Notes under the pieces: generated by a model
The model's database searches: none
What the model was told of the DNA's origin: nothing
The model's input: only the letters and a program-made list of their open reading frames with translations
In this document: positions 49,401 through 59,316 of the stretch, piece by piece
How positions within the stretch are numbered: the first letter of the stretch is position 1
Layout: each line of letters opens with the position of its first letter
Position numbers and translations under genes: made by a program
Source of the DNA: Ananas comosus
Lineage: Eukaryota; Streptophyta; Magnoliopsida; Poales; Bromeliaceae
Reading direction: 5' to 3'
DNA length: 64,000 nt
NCBI RefSeq assembly: GCF_001540865.1
Contig: NC_033621.1
Location: 4,061,432-4,125,431, forward strand

Positions 49401-51618
49401 AGAGTAAGTATCTTGCTATGAAGCTTTTCAAGCTCAACAAATTTACAGCAAACAGCAATAATAGAAGATGCATTCAATGTTCCAAAACGCAATATCTGGT
49501 ATCCATGCGGTTACCTACCACATATCGCATATGTGGTATGCGAGCACATATGCTACAGTCCATCTATTAAAATATTGATAAAATATTTATAGATATTAAA
49601 AATAATAGAAATGCTTGCTAACAAAGCTAAATAACTAAAACAACTATTCAAACTTTACAAATTAAAATAATTAATTTCAAGAAAAGGACCTCATCACTAA
49701 ACTGACAATTAGTAATTTACTCTCAATTATTAAATAGAGAAATAAATAGAATTTTGATGCAAAATCATAAAATATGTCAAACAAAAATTAATGTTCTAAA
49801 AAGAGGTATGCTAAACTTTTGTGAAGAATAATAAATTTTTCAATAAATTGTCATTCACATCACTCGAAAGGCCGACACTTAACAAACAATCCAATATAAT
49901 AATATCTAACAACTATAAAGTTATTCATCAATATTTATAAACATATTATTAGATAGATTAGGAATAATACCTGCTAAAATAAGAAAAAAGATAGTTAGGT
50001 TATATTAATATAAAGATAATTGCATTTATATGCACTATTATTAATTAAACTTTTATGAAAAGAGTTATATGTATATGTTAATTATTAATCAAACAATCTC
50101 ATTCAATATTGTATTTCAATCGCATGTAAAAAACCCAAAATAAAAAGGTTTATCACATATGTGGTCAGACCGCATACCGCACTGCATATTACATATGTGT
50201 GGTTTATGGTCCGAACAGCATATGCGGCCGTATGGACCGCTTTTTGGAACATTGGATGTACTGCAACTATGTTCAACAGCATGAATGATAGGGAAAAAGA
50301 GTAGTAAGCATGGTAATCCTGAGAGTTAGAAAACTTGTAAGGTTGCAAATTCAGTATTCCAGTAAACCCAAAGAATGTATGAAAAGAGTTAAAATAATAT
50401 GGTTGTAGTTTCAAGTATTCCAGTAAATTTAAAAATATTTCAATAAATATAGTAATAAATAGGGGGAATTTGACGAATATTGCCTCTTGATTAGTCCACA
50501 TTATGCAAACTTAATTTGAGATGAAAGAGTACAAAAAGCCAAAATAGTATGCACTTCAGTAATTTATATTACTTGCATTTAAACCTGCAGCAACAAACAA
50601 TTAGAGCACAAAAGGGAACATAATGCAGATATTATGCAGTATAACCCAATTATATATCAGATTACTACTCAATGAACATAAGATTTAATCAGAAAAAAAA
50701 AAATTTTAAAAAAACTATTTCTTAGTGGAAAAGCAGGTAAAATTCCAAAGAAAGAGCAAAATCAGGAAAAAAAATATATGAGAAACAACAAAAAGGGATT
50801 ATGGAACACGAGGAAAAGAAACTAGCTACAAACTCACTAAAACAAGCTAATTTTCATTTAGCAATTCAGGTCTGCGTAATTGTGTTAAGGAAATCGTGCA
50901 TTTTCCCAATAATGGTTCTTAGAATTCAAAGAGGAGTAAAAGGTCGATTTTTCATTGCAGTAACACTGAGAAATCCATAAAAAGGAAAAATCTTCGAGTA
51001 ACAACCACCACAGAAAACACTACTGCTCACATTTTAACCTTCATAGAACACACTTGTTCTAATTAATTCAAACCAAAGGGTAAAAAAGCCCCCTTTTTTT
51101 AGTGAATAACTATAAAGGAAATCCATAAAAAACTAATCTTTGGACAAAATCAAGCAAAATTAGGATCAAAAAAGAAGGGGGGAAATTACGGGTTGCAGAT
51201 CCTCGCGCTTGAGGTAAAGGTTGACCCCGAGCCTCTCCGAGAGCTTGGTCGCTGGTTGAAGGGGGGACTCGATCGCCACGTCGTACACCCGCGACGTCAG
51301 CACGTTCGTCAGGTACTCCATCGGGTCGAGCGCCTCCACCGCCGCCCCATTCCCCTCCGCCGCCGCCGCCGCCGCCGTCTGATCCGAGATTCCCCCCAAG
51401 AATCCGCTCTCGTACTGGAGCGAGTCGGGCGAAACCCTCTTTAATGTCAGAGCCGGGGCGGATGATGATGATGACGAGGTGGTGGTAGCTGCGGATTCCC
51501 CTCGATGCGTGGTGATCGCCGCGGCGGCGGCGGCGGAGGAGGAGGAGGAGGAGGAGGAAGGGGAAAGAGAAGGGGGAGGAGACAGAGGAGAAAGGGTTTT
51601 TCGTTTCTCTCCGTGAGG
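40472..51618 (-). CDS. OMR1: threonine deaminase, biosynthetic, plastid (start codon unresolved)
   Basis: Threonine deaminase makes 2-oxobutanoate from threonine, the first step of isoleucine synthesis in plastids; it is PLP-dependent and inhibited by isoleucine through C-terminal ACT-like domains. Coding exons: 51190-51618 (open frame), 49202-49381, 48203-48472, 45107-45313, 44128-44376, 43813-43886, 43164-43281, 41786-41920, 40472-40612; phases agree, 600 codons. Seen: PLP lysine in SFKLRGAYN (K148), substrate loop SSAGNHAQG, phosphate loop GGGGL (275-279), and ACT-like regions around [18 protein letters not shown]. The N-terminus is Ser/Ala/Thr-rich like a transit peptide and includes [15 protein letters not shown], as in plant homologues. 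There is no in-frame ATG between the stop at 51619-51621 and Met100 (MEYL). The exon 6 donor is GC (CAG|GCAAGT). Introns 1, 3, 7 and 8 hold transposons. Confidence 0.93.
41263..41600. repeat. MITE, family M3, well-kept copy in threonine deaminase intron 8
   Basis: Inverted ends TTTTAAGTGCCCGTCGGCAC and GTGCCACGGCACTTAAATCC. Both sides carry repeated CGTACCGTGCCGG-type words that are themselves palindromic. About 335 bp, no protein. Confidence 0.75.
42744..42893 (-). mobile_element. tRNA-derived SINE, copy 4, in threonine deaminase intron 7
   Basis: Same body as the copy at 15384, with B-box-like GGATTCGAAC complement, GCCACTTGCGCTAGGGACGG at its head, and a poly-T end on the plus strand. A perfect 16-bp target duplication GAGGCAATTACATTTT lies at 42728-42743 and 42894-42909. 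Confidence 0.93.
45795..46290. repeat. MITE-like repeat rich in GGACACGG, threonine deaminase intron 3
   Basis: The left part has ACGACTCGGACACGG and ATACGGACACGGCATGG; the right part has CGGACATGCGAGCGTC and ACAGACACGCGAGG. The middle is very AT-rich. The repeated and inverted GACACGG words suggest a hAT-type MITE; edges are approximate. Confidence 0.5.
46296..46975. repeat. MITE-like repeat related to family M3, threonine deaminase intron 3
   Basis: The left end has GTGCCAAGGCCGTGCCAGC and CGTACCAACACTATACCAGC; the right end has CATGCCGTGCCGCATTGC and CGGAATGGCCCATGC. It resembles a longer, more diverged member of the family at 41263. Confidence 0.45.
46980..47530. mobile_element. possible LTR-type fragment in threonine deaminase intron 3
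   Basis: Contains a promoter-like CCTATAAATTG near 47250 and a terminator-like TGTATTGTAATCC near 47290, with a non-coding 550-bp body of higher complexity than its surroundings. No clear ends or target duplication, so weak. Confidence 0.25.
48530..49090. repeat. degenerate small repeats in threonine deaminase intron 2
   Basis: Contains words shared with 27738-27985 (TTTCATATATGCACC, TTCCCTTATACTTAC, GAAAAACTCCTTCTAAT) and a run of about 15 A bases near 48822. Probably decayed MITEs. Confidence 0.35.
49476..50253. mobile_element. MITE-like element with inverted ends, threonine deaminase intron 1
   Basis: Left end AATGTTCCAAAACGCAATAT, right end GGACCGCTTTTTGGAACATT. Both arms contain CCATGCGGTTACC / GGCCGTATGGACCGC-like and CACATATGTGG-like palindromes. 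About 778 bp, AT-rich centre, no credible protein (a 132-codon open frame at its right arm is fortuitous). No exact target duplication found. Confidence 0.6.
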
Positions 51619-51633
51619 TCACGAGGGAGACGA

Positions 51634-51643
51634 ATATATATAG
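51634..51643 (-). promoter_or_regulatory. TATA box of the threonine deaminase gene
   Basis: The minus strand reads CTATATATAT in a GC-moderate region, followed by a pyrimidine-rich stretch (CCCTTTCTCCTCTGTCTCC). This places transcription start near 51605, just before the open frame, and downstream of the only nearby ATG (51661-51663), which would then not be in the mRNA. Confidence 0.6.
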
Positions 51644-51769
51644 TGTTGACTCGTGGGGCCCATTTTCCCAGTGAAAAACACTCGAGGAGAAAGATTTATC
51701 TTTTTGGTTGCACCTGGTGTATACCTTCACCTTATGCACTACATTCCCTCTTTAAAAAAAAAAATAACT

Positions 51770-52491
51770 TACTCGCTGAAATACTATTTGTGTCCTCTGC
51801 AATGAGGCGCATGACATTTGAATTCTCAAATTTTAATCTTTTTATAATTTTTAGATCAACTTAGTTGAGCGAATGATGAGGTGTCACTAATTTGACAGTG
51901 ATATATCAATAATTAAAATTTTATATCAGTACTATATCAACTACATATTATTTTTCAGCCGACTAAATTACAGTAGTAAATTATAATAATTACTAAGTTC
52001 GTGCTATGAATTACAATAAATTAAAATTAAGAACTAAAATTTTTTTTCACATGTATTTAGTTAAAACACTGAAAATGTAATTTAACCTTATGATAAAAAA
52101 ATTCAACTCGATAAATGTAACGTACGAAATTTATTATAATTGTATATATAAAAATCTAAATTTTTGAAACCTTTTGTCATTACGTTAAATAATTCAAAAA
52201 ATCAAAGTATAGTAAAGAATACTGTTGAATTTATTTTAAAAAAAATCCAAATTAAGGATCTTTGATCCGTAGGCTTTTCTGAAAATTATAATAACATTTT
52301 GTATATATATTAAAATTTTAATTTAATGCCTGTATTAAACTATTAATTAGGTCTGAGACGTCCGGTGCATGAAATAAATGCATACACCAAGAGTAGCCAA
52401 CAACTACTAATTTGCGAGAAATCCCAACGGTCTACGGCTCTACGCAGGTGTAAAGTTATAGAGTTGTTGCATACCCAGCGGTCTACGTAGG
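51770..52491. other. AT-rich intergenic DNA upstream of threonine deaminase
   Basis: No gene seen. CCCAGCGGTCTACG-like words near 52420-52490 occur twice. Confidence 0.45.
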
Positions 52492-52499
52492 GGTGAAAA

Positions 52500-53079
52500 G
52501 GATTTTTTTTCGAAAATAACCCTGTAAAATTTCGTATTTGCCAAACTAATCCTGTGAAATTTTTATTTGTGAAACTAACCCTCATCTCGCCACGTGGGCG
52601 CCACGTCAGGGATTTCTCAAAAAGACGGTGAATTGTTCATCGTCTTTGATATTTGTTGTGAAGGCGGTGAATAGTTTACCGTCTTCATAAGGCGGTGAAC
52701 CATTCACCGTCTTTAGTACAAATTCCTACTCTGCGCAAATCTTTTCAAGTCCATAATATAGTGTCCTTGATAAGACGGTGAATCGTTCCCCGTCTTCTCG
52801 AGGGCACAGAAATGACGAACTTGAGAGGGCGGAAAGGGAAAAAGGGGGAAATAAAAATTTTGCATTAAAGGCGGTGAATGGTTCACTGCCTTCTAAAGGC
52901 GGTGAATCATTCACCGCTTTTAAAAAAATTACAAAAACGGTGAACGATTCACCGTCTTTTTAAGGAATCCCTGATGTGGCGCCCACGTGGCGAAAGGAGG
53001 GTTAGTTTCACAAATAAAAATTTCACAGGATTAGTTTGGCAAATACAAAATTTTAGAGGGTTATTTTCGAAAAAAGTCC
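52500..53079. mobile_element. MITE carrying seven short hairpins
   Basis: Ends are inverted for about 90 bases (TTTTTCGAAAATAACCCT, TTTGCCAAACTAATCC, CCACGTGGGCGCCACGTCAG and their complements). The flanks share an 8-bp direct repeat, GGTGAAAA, at 52492-52499 and 53080-53087. Inside are seven short palindromes of the form AAGRCGGTGAA-NNN-TTCACCGYCTT, at about 52621, 52660, 52688, 52771, 52866, 52894 and 52933. No protein. The 8-bp duplication would suit a hAT-type element. Confidence 0.82.
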
Positions 53080-53089
53080 GGTGAAAATG

Positions 53090-54097
53090 GTTAAGGGAAA
53101 CTCCGATTAAATTCAATTTAATAGAATACAAATACTAATATTATAATTTAGTATTCGATACATTTTTCTATTCAAATTTGTATTTTAAAAAAATTAAAAA
53201 AAATATGAATCCGAACATAATTTTTTTAAAAAATTCGACGGCATTCGACAGTTTTCACTTTTAAAAGATAAAAGGGATACAAATATATATATTGTCCGAA
53301 GATAAAGTGATTTTCTATCATATTTTTTATTTATTTTACTATAATTTTAACGTTAAAATTATACTTGTATTTATTAAAATATTATATCTTATTGAATAAA
53401 GTATAGGTATACAAAATTTGAACACGAATTTGAACTTTTAGTTGCATTATACGTCCTATTAGTGATAATTTTAGTTTATATTCATACATGCATATTAGTA
53501 TATTATTATCTGAATAATATTGGATACAAATCCAACTTATATTTGAATTCGAATTTTTTATAATGAAAATTTAGTATTTGATACATATCTATATCTGAAT
53601 TCGCATTCGAAGAATACTATGGATGCGGATATGGTTTTGTCAAAAATCTGACCGTATTCGATTATTTTTATCCCTACATCAATGGCTTTTGGTAGGTGTA
53701 AATAATAAAAAAAATACTACTATTGTATCAAAAAATATACGATTTAACACCTCCCTGTTATACGATTTACAATATTTTAAATTTTTAATATTTTGAAAAA
53801 AACAAATTGATAAGATAAAAATTTAGTATAGACCCTTGGATAAGGGAGTGCAAAATTTTCCCTCTCCTTTTGGGCTATACTAATACAACGTTCAAAATTA
53901 AAATGGTGCCGTATACTTATATTGCGAATTTGAATGTGAACACCAATTTTTAGACTCCACAATCATGGTTTGCAACTCAGAAAATATTACCAGGTCATAA
54001 ATTTTCAACCATTGTTCATTAGATTGAATAACATAAGCATAATATTATAAATATTTTATTCCAAGATTGTATTTTATAATTGTTTATATTGTTATAT
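53090..54097. other. AT-rich intergenic DNA
   Basis: No gene or clearly bounded element is seen. Confidence 0.45.
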
Positions 54098-54589
54098 TAT
54101 ATATAAGGCCAATTTGCATAAAAAATTCACTTATTTTGGACTTTTGCAAAATCGGACCACCTTTTTCGTTTTTGCAGATTCGGTCCGGTTTTTCAGCAAA
54201 CTGACCAAAATACCCTTATTACTTTTTCTCTTTCCTCTTTCTCTCTCCTCTTCGTTTATGTCGTTCTTTTTTTTTTTTCTCGCCGAAAAAAAAGAGGCGG
54301 ATCGGACCGTCGCCTCCCTCCTCACCCTCCTTCTTCACCGTTGCCTCCCTCCTCACCCTCCTCTCCACCGCCCGCGACCCCTCCTCCTCTCCCCCGCCGC
54401 CGCCGCCGAGCCCACCCCCACCGTCGTCTCCGTCGCCGTCGCCGTCGCCGAGCCCACGTCCCGCCCCTTGCCGACCGCCTCGTCACCCTCCAATCGCCTC
54501 GTCACTCCCCTTGCTGAGCCCTCGTCACCCCCACCGTCGTCTCCGTCGCCGTCACCGTCGTCTCCGTTGCCGTCGCCAAGCCCACGCCC

Positions 54590-54776
54590 CATTAATGGTG
54601 TAATGGTGCACCATTGCACCATTACACCATTAATGGTGCACCATTACACCATTAATGGTGTAATGGTGTAATGGTGCACCATTACACTAATGGTGCACCA
54701 TTGCACCATTACATCATTAATGGTGCACCATTACACCATTAATGGTGTAATGGTGCACCATTACACTATGAAGAAG
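54590..54776. repeat. palindromic AATGGTGTAATGGTGCACC repeat array
   Basis: Direct and inverted copies of AATGGTG(T/C)A words alternate over about 185 bases, with many GGTGCACC palindromes. It lies between the left end of element 2 and its acyltransferase piece. Confidence 0.85.
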
Positions 54777-54859
54777 AAGAAGAAGCAGCCGCAGCGCGCC
54801 CGCGTGCCCGCCCGCCGCCGCTGCGTGCACCGGCCCGCGTGCACCATTACACCATTACG

Positions 54860-55292
54860 AAGTCCGCGGACTCGCGGGTAGAGCTCCGCCGGGCGCAGCC
54901 GGCCGAGGGCCTCTAGCCGGGAGCAGCGCCCGCTCCGCGCGTGCTGGTTCACGTCGTCCAGGGCGCAATCGACCTCCGCCTCCACGAACCAGATCCCGTC
55001 GCCGGAGCACTCGACCATGGGCTCGCCGGGGACGCTCTCGATGATCCTCCCGGCGACGGGGAAGTAGGGGACGAGGGCGCGGGCGAAGCCCTCTCTGATG
55101 GCGGCGACCCTCTCTGATGGCGGCGACGGTGCCGCCGCTGCCGCCGCGGGAGAAGACCTGGATGAATTCGACGGAGACGCGCGGGTTGGCGGCGCGATAG
55201 ATGGAGGAGAGGGGGAGGAGGAGCGTCGAGGTCGGGGTCGGCGACGCGGGGGGTACGAGGGTTGGAGAGGACTTAGTCACCACGGGACTCAT
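54860..55292 (-). pseudogene. BAHD acyltransferase 5' fragment, frameshifted
   Basis: BAHD enzymes transfer acyl groups from CoA. The fragment begins at a plausible start (MSPVVTKSSP at 55292) and reads TSTLLLPLSSIYRAANP, VEFIQVFSRG and TVAAIREG. A 19-bp tandem duplication (55089-55107 and 55108-55126) then shifts the frame. The next frame continues FARALVPYFPVAGRI, VPGEPMVECSGDGIWFVEAE and DCALDDVNQH, the usual BAHD N-terminal order, up to about residue 140. The HXXXD catalytic region is absent, so no active enzyme is possible. It lies inside the Mutator-like element at 54107, so it was captured from a host gene elsewhere. Confidence 0.8.
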
Positions 55293-55384
55293 GGCGATCG
55301 AAGCTTTTGGGGGTGTGGAAATGGAGATGGAGATGGAGATGGAGATGGAGATAATTTAATAGTAAATTTTTATTAATATTTAAT

Positions 55385-55508
55385 TAATTTTGCGGAGCAG
55401 CAGGTCCTGGAGGTCGACGGGGGAGCGGGCGTCGACGCCGTGGGAGAGGATGGGGAGGAGGCGGAGGTGGATGGAGCGGGCGACCCAGCGGGACATGGCG
55501 TGGCGGAA
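55385..55508 (-). pseudogene. CYP86-type cytochrome P450 internal fragment
   Basis: About 40 codons: AMSRWVARSIHLRLLPILSH, then SPVDLQDLLLRK, stopping soon after. The SRWV..SI..R....L...PVDLQDLLLR pattern is that of CYP86-clan fatty-acid omega-hydroxylases, where LTFDNICG normally follows. There is no heme-binding region. It is the second gene piece inside the element at 54107, on the same strand as the acyltransferase piece. Confidence 0.65.
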
Positions 55509-55689
55509 GAAAAAAAAAAAAAAACGAGAAAACGAAGAGGAGAGAGAAAGAGGAAAGAGAAAAAGTAATAAGGGTATTTTGGTCAGTTTGTTGAAAAAAC
55601 GGACCGAATCTGCAAAAACGAAAAAAGTGACCCAATTTTGCAAAAGCCCAAAATAAGTAGATTTTTTATGCAAAAAGGCCTATATATAA

Positions 55690-56291
55690 CTAAAACTGTA
55701 GCTACAGTGTAGATTGTTAAAATATAAAAATAGGGCAATTCACCAATTTACTGATTAGATCACCGGTTCGAATAGATCAAACTAATTTTAAGCTAGTTAC
55801 TTTAATGGGTTGAGCAAGCTGTTGGGCACTGGATTATAGTCTGACCAGATTGGCTGATTCGATCTGTATTTTCAAAGACATTATAAGCCAACATATCAAC
55901 CTTTGGTGTGGTTAATTGCACATTGGCCCCTAACCTTTATCTTTTACAAATATCAGTCCTTGTTTGTGTTTTTTAATACTATCATTCAAATTCTCTTTAA
56001 TTTCAATAGATAGGCCACATTAATTTCAATAACACCCTGTCAATTCATAGATCACGTTCATAATCAGGTAACTCCCAATCAATAACAGCACCAACTTCTT
56101 TAACATTTTAAAAGAATTTGGTGGTAAGTCTGGTTTGAAGTTAAAAATGATGGATGCTTAAAAAAAGGCAATAGGGTTTGTGCCGTCAATCGGGCTCAGG
56201 TGGCCTAGTTTATTATATCGATCGAGCTCATGAAGTCCCCAAATGGTTCATCCAACTATTTCAGTGTGGTTTCATTTTGTTATCAAGTGGA
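55690..56291. other. intergenic DNA without recognised features
   Basis: No gene seen. Confidence 0.4.
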
Positions 56292-56535
56292 CAAAAATTT
56301 GGTGGGCATTCGTGCCCAAACAATTTGTTTGGGCACGGATGCGGATGGACGCCGCGTGTGTACGGGCGCCCATCACCACCGCCCCTTTCCCCTTTCTTTC
56401 TCTCTTTCTAAAAAACGGAACCCACCATTTTTTTTTTTTCTTTCCGAGGGTGGCGATGGGCGCCCGTGCACACGCGCCCATCCGCATCCGTGCCCAAACA
56501 AATTGTTTGGGCACGGATGCCCACCAAATTTTTGT
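56292..56535. repeat. near-perfect hairpin MITE
   Basis: The left arm GGACAAAAATTTGGTGGGCA, then GTGCCCAAACAATTTGTTTG, is repeated inverted at right (ending CACCAAATTTTTGTCC). Each arm holds its own palindrome (CAAACAATTTGTTTG) and a GGGCGCCCATC block. Arms of about 95 bases surround a roughly 55-base pyrimidine-rich loop. Transcripts would form a long hairpin. Confidence 0.85.
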
Positions 56536-57181
56536 CCTTCTCAAGTAGCCCTTTCAGTTCTTAACTTCTTTCGATTCATACGATTCTCGCTTGGTTCAAT
56601 CTAAATATTTCAAATGGAATATATTCACTTTCTGTACAATCATACTAGATTTGTGCTATGTGCTACCTTATCTAAAATTTAAAATATTTTTTGGTGCATC
56701 TGTAATCAATTTTGGCCAAAAAAATTATCCAATCATGCATACACGACAATAAACTATCAAAAAAAAATTAAAATTTATTTTTTCAAATATTATTACCATT
56801 TTTTTATCACATGTGAGTGCACAATTATTGTGATGTCTTTTCTATAGCCAACAAACAAAAATATCTGGGATAAATTGCACGTTAGGTCCTCAAACTATGA
56901 GAGGAGTGACGTTTTGGTCTTTAAATTTAAATTTATTGTAATTTCTAACTTGCACTTTTAGTATTATTCCAATCAAATCCTACAATCCAATTCAATTTGC
57001 TAAATTTGAGAAATTATTAATATAGAAATAATATAACATTTTAATTATTGCTGTATTATCAATTGTAATGTTGTTTTCGTCACTTTTTGCATCAATAATT
57101 TATCAATATTTATCTAACTAAATTAAATCGTGAGACTTGATTATAATAATTATAAAAATTCAAACTACAAATTTTTATAAA
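56536..57181. other. AT-rich intergenic DNA
   Basis: No gene or bounded element seen. Confidence 0.45.
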
Positions 57182-57190
57182 TTAAAATTT

Positions 57191-59316
57191 GGCCAATTTG
57201 TACTAAAAATCCACAATTTTTGAGCTTTTGCAAAACTGAGCCGTCTTTTTCGATTTTGCAGATTCGGACCGAATTTTCGAAAAACTAACCAAAATATCCT
57301 TATTTCTTTCTCCCTCCACAAAGAGAGAGGCAGAGACGGAGGCGGTCCGCCTCCTCTCTGCTCCTTGCGCCCTCATCCGCGTTTGCACACCACTCGCCCT
57401 CCTCGCCTTCGACCCCACTAAGGCTGCGCTCGCCGCCACCCTTTGGGGCGCCTTTCCTTGCCTTCGCCTCATGTACCCTTGCCCGCGCACGCTCACCCCC
57501 CACCCTCCTCGCCTCCGACTCCATTGAGGCTGTGCCGTGATCGTCTTTTTTTCGGTTTGAACCTCCTTCATTGTCTCCATGGCCCTTCGCGACCCACCTC
57601 CACCTTCATCTCGACTGTAACAGGTTTTCACCAACCAAACCCACTTCTGGGAATCCGTCGTCCTTATCACCACCACCGACGACGAAAAGAAAGCGCTACT
57701 TGACGCCAAAGAAGCTTGCGGCAAAAGAAGGGACAACCCACCCACCCGTGCGTGGTTGTTGACGCGCTACCCGGTGCAACAATGCTTATACCAGGAGACA
57801 TACGATGCCGGGAAAGGGCCGGGGGGGGGGGGGGAAGGGGGGCGGCAAGCACTAGTGTCCAGAGAACTGACGAGCGCCGGGCCGTCGGGCGAAAGTCGAG
57901 CAATGAAGTGGGGGGTCGCAACAGGTTTTACCACCAAACACCACTCTGGGAATCCCGTCGTCCTTAATCCACCACCCACCGGACTGGAAAAAAAGCGCTA
58001 CTTGACCCAAGAAGCTCGCGCAAACAGAAGGGGCACGCACCACACCGCGGCTACCGCGTCGCAACAAAGTGATGTGGAAACCATCGGAGAGCATGACGAT
58101 GCCGGGGAAAAGGCGGGGGGGGGGGCGGCAAAGCCACAGTGTTCCAGAGAGCAACTGAGGCGCGCAGCGGCCTCGGCGAGGTCGGAGGCAAGAAGGGTGG
58201 GGCTGCACAGGAGCATCTCTGGTGAAATACTTTTGTTTGCTTAAAACAAAAAAATCAACTAAAAATCAAAAACTAAAGAATAAGAAAGAAGAAGGAAGAA
58301 AAAAATGATATTGCAGTGTTAAGATAAAGTTACACTATTTTAGAAGAACGTTGCACTATTAAAGACATAAGTTGTACTCTTTGAAATGTAAATTGTATTT
58401 TTTAAGATGAAAGTTATACTCCTTAAAAGAAAAACAAAAGTTGCACTCTTTGGGAGGAGTATCAAAGAGTATAATTTTATCTTCTTCTTCCTTCTTCTCT
58501 AGTTCTTCTTCTTTATTCTCTACTTTTGATTTTTTGTTAATTTTTTTATTTTAAGCAAATAAAAGTGTTTGACCAGAAATATTCCCATGCACCCGCCCTT
58601 CTCGCTGAGGCTGCGCTCGCCGCTGCCCTCTGGGACGCCGCACTGGCCGCCGCTCAGCCTTCTTCTCCGGCATTGTCGCGCTCTCCTCCATCTCCACCTC
58701 GCTTGTCGCCGGCCTCGAGTGGGCGTGGTGGGTCGCGTGCCTCCTCCCTCTCCCGCAAGCTTCTTGACCCCGAGAAGTGCTTCCTTTTCGTTATCAGCGG
58801 CGGTGATGAGGACGACGGGTTTTCAGAAGCGGGTTTGGTGGGTGAAAAATCTGTTGGAGTGGAGATGGAGGCGGAGGTGGGTTGCGAAAGGCCGCGGAGG
58901 CAGTGGAGAAGGTTTGGAGATAATAAAAAAAAATGATCGCGGCGCAGCCTTGGTGAGATCGGAGGCGAAGAGGGTAGAGGGTGAGCGAGCGTGGGAGAGG
59001 GCTCATGAGGCGAAGGCGGGAAAGGGCGCCTCAAAGGGTGGCGGCGAGCGCAGCCTTGGTGGGGTCCGAGGCTAAGAGGGCGGGTGGTGTGCGGACGCGG
59101 GCAAGAGCGCAGGGGGCAGAAGGGAGACGGGCCGACTCTGCCTCCACCAATCTCTTTGTAGAGGGAAAAAAAAATGAGAGAAAAAAAGAAAAGAGAGAAA
59201 GGAATAAGAATATTTTGGTCAATTTTTTAAAAATTCGGAGCTTATCTGTAAAATCGAAAAAGACAATCTAGTTTTGTAAAAACTTAAAACTTGTAGATTT
59301 TTTATACAAACTGGCC
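57191..59316. mobile_element. Mutator-like foldback element 3
   Basis: Perfect 9-bp target duplication TTAAAATTT at 57182-57190 and 59317-59325. Ends GGCCAATTTGTACTAAAAAT and ATTTTTTATACAAACTGGCC. The arms are inverted copies (57340-57560 against 58930-59150: CCACTAAGGCTGCGCTCGCC and relatives). A GC-rich block (57610-57730) recurs in direct orientation (57925-58030) and inverted (58740-58870); in one frame it reads VVLITTTDDEKKALL, source not recognised. The AT-rich centre (58300-58500) shares GTTGCACTCTTT words with element 1. No transposase. Confidence 0.9.

Larger units (their letters stand above)
54107..55680. mobile_element. Pack-MULE-like element 2, carries acyltransferase and P450 fragments
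   Basis: Perfect 9-bp target duplication TATATATAA at 54098-54106 and 55681-55689. Ends GGCCAATTTGCATAAAAAAT and ATTTTTTATGCAAAAAGGCC, with matching inner words (CAAAATCGGACCACC, TGCAGATTCGGTCCG). The inverted ends run about 140 bases. The GC-rich interior holds at least two gene pieces on the minus strand (54860-55292 and 55385-55508) and a palindromic ATGGTG repeat. No transposase. Fragment capture by a non-autonomous Mutator-like element is the established meaning of Pack-MULE. Confidence 0.93.

Noticed and set aside
50103..50501. 132-codon minus-strand open frame in threonine deaminase intron 1
   Set aside because: Overlaps the right arm of an inverted-repeat element, Phe/Leu-rich as expected from AT-rich DNA; no domain.
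52621..52960. CRISPR-like array, from evenly repeated short palindromes
   Set aside because: The host is a plant; the units are hairpins with no unique spacers and lie inside a transposon with inverted ends.
57203..59222. Open frames of up to 180 codons in the third Mutator-like element
   Set aside because: They cross the arms of an inverted repeat, change frame between block copies, and show no recognisable domain.
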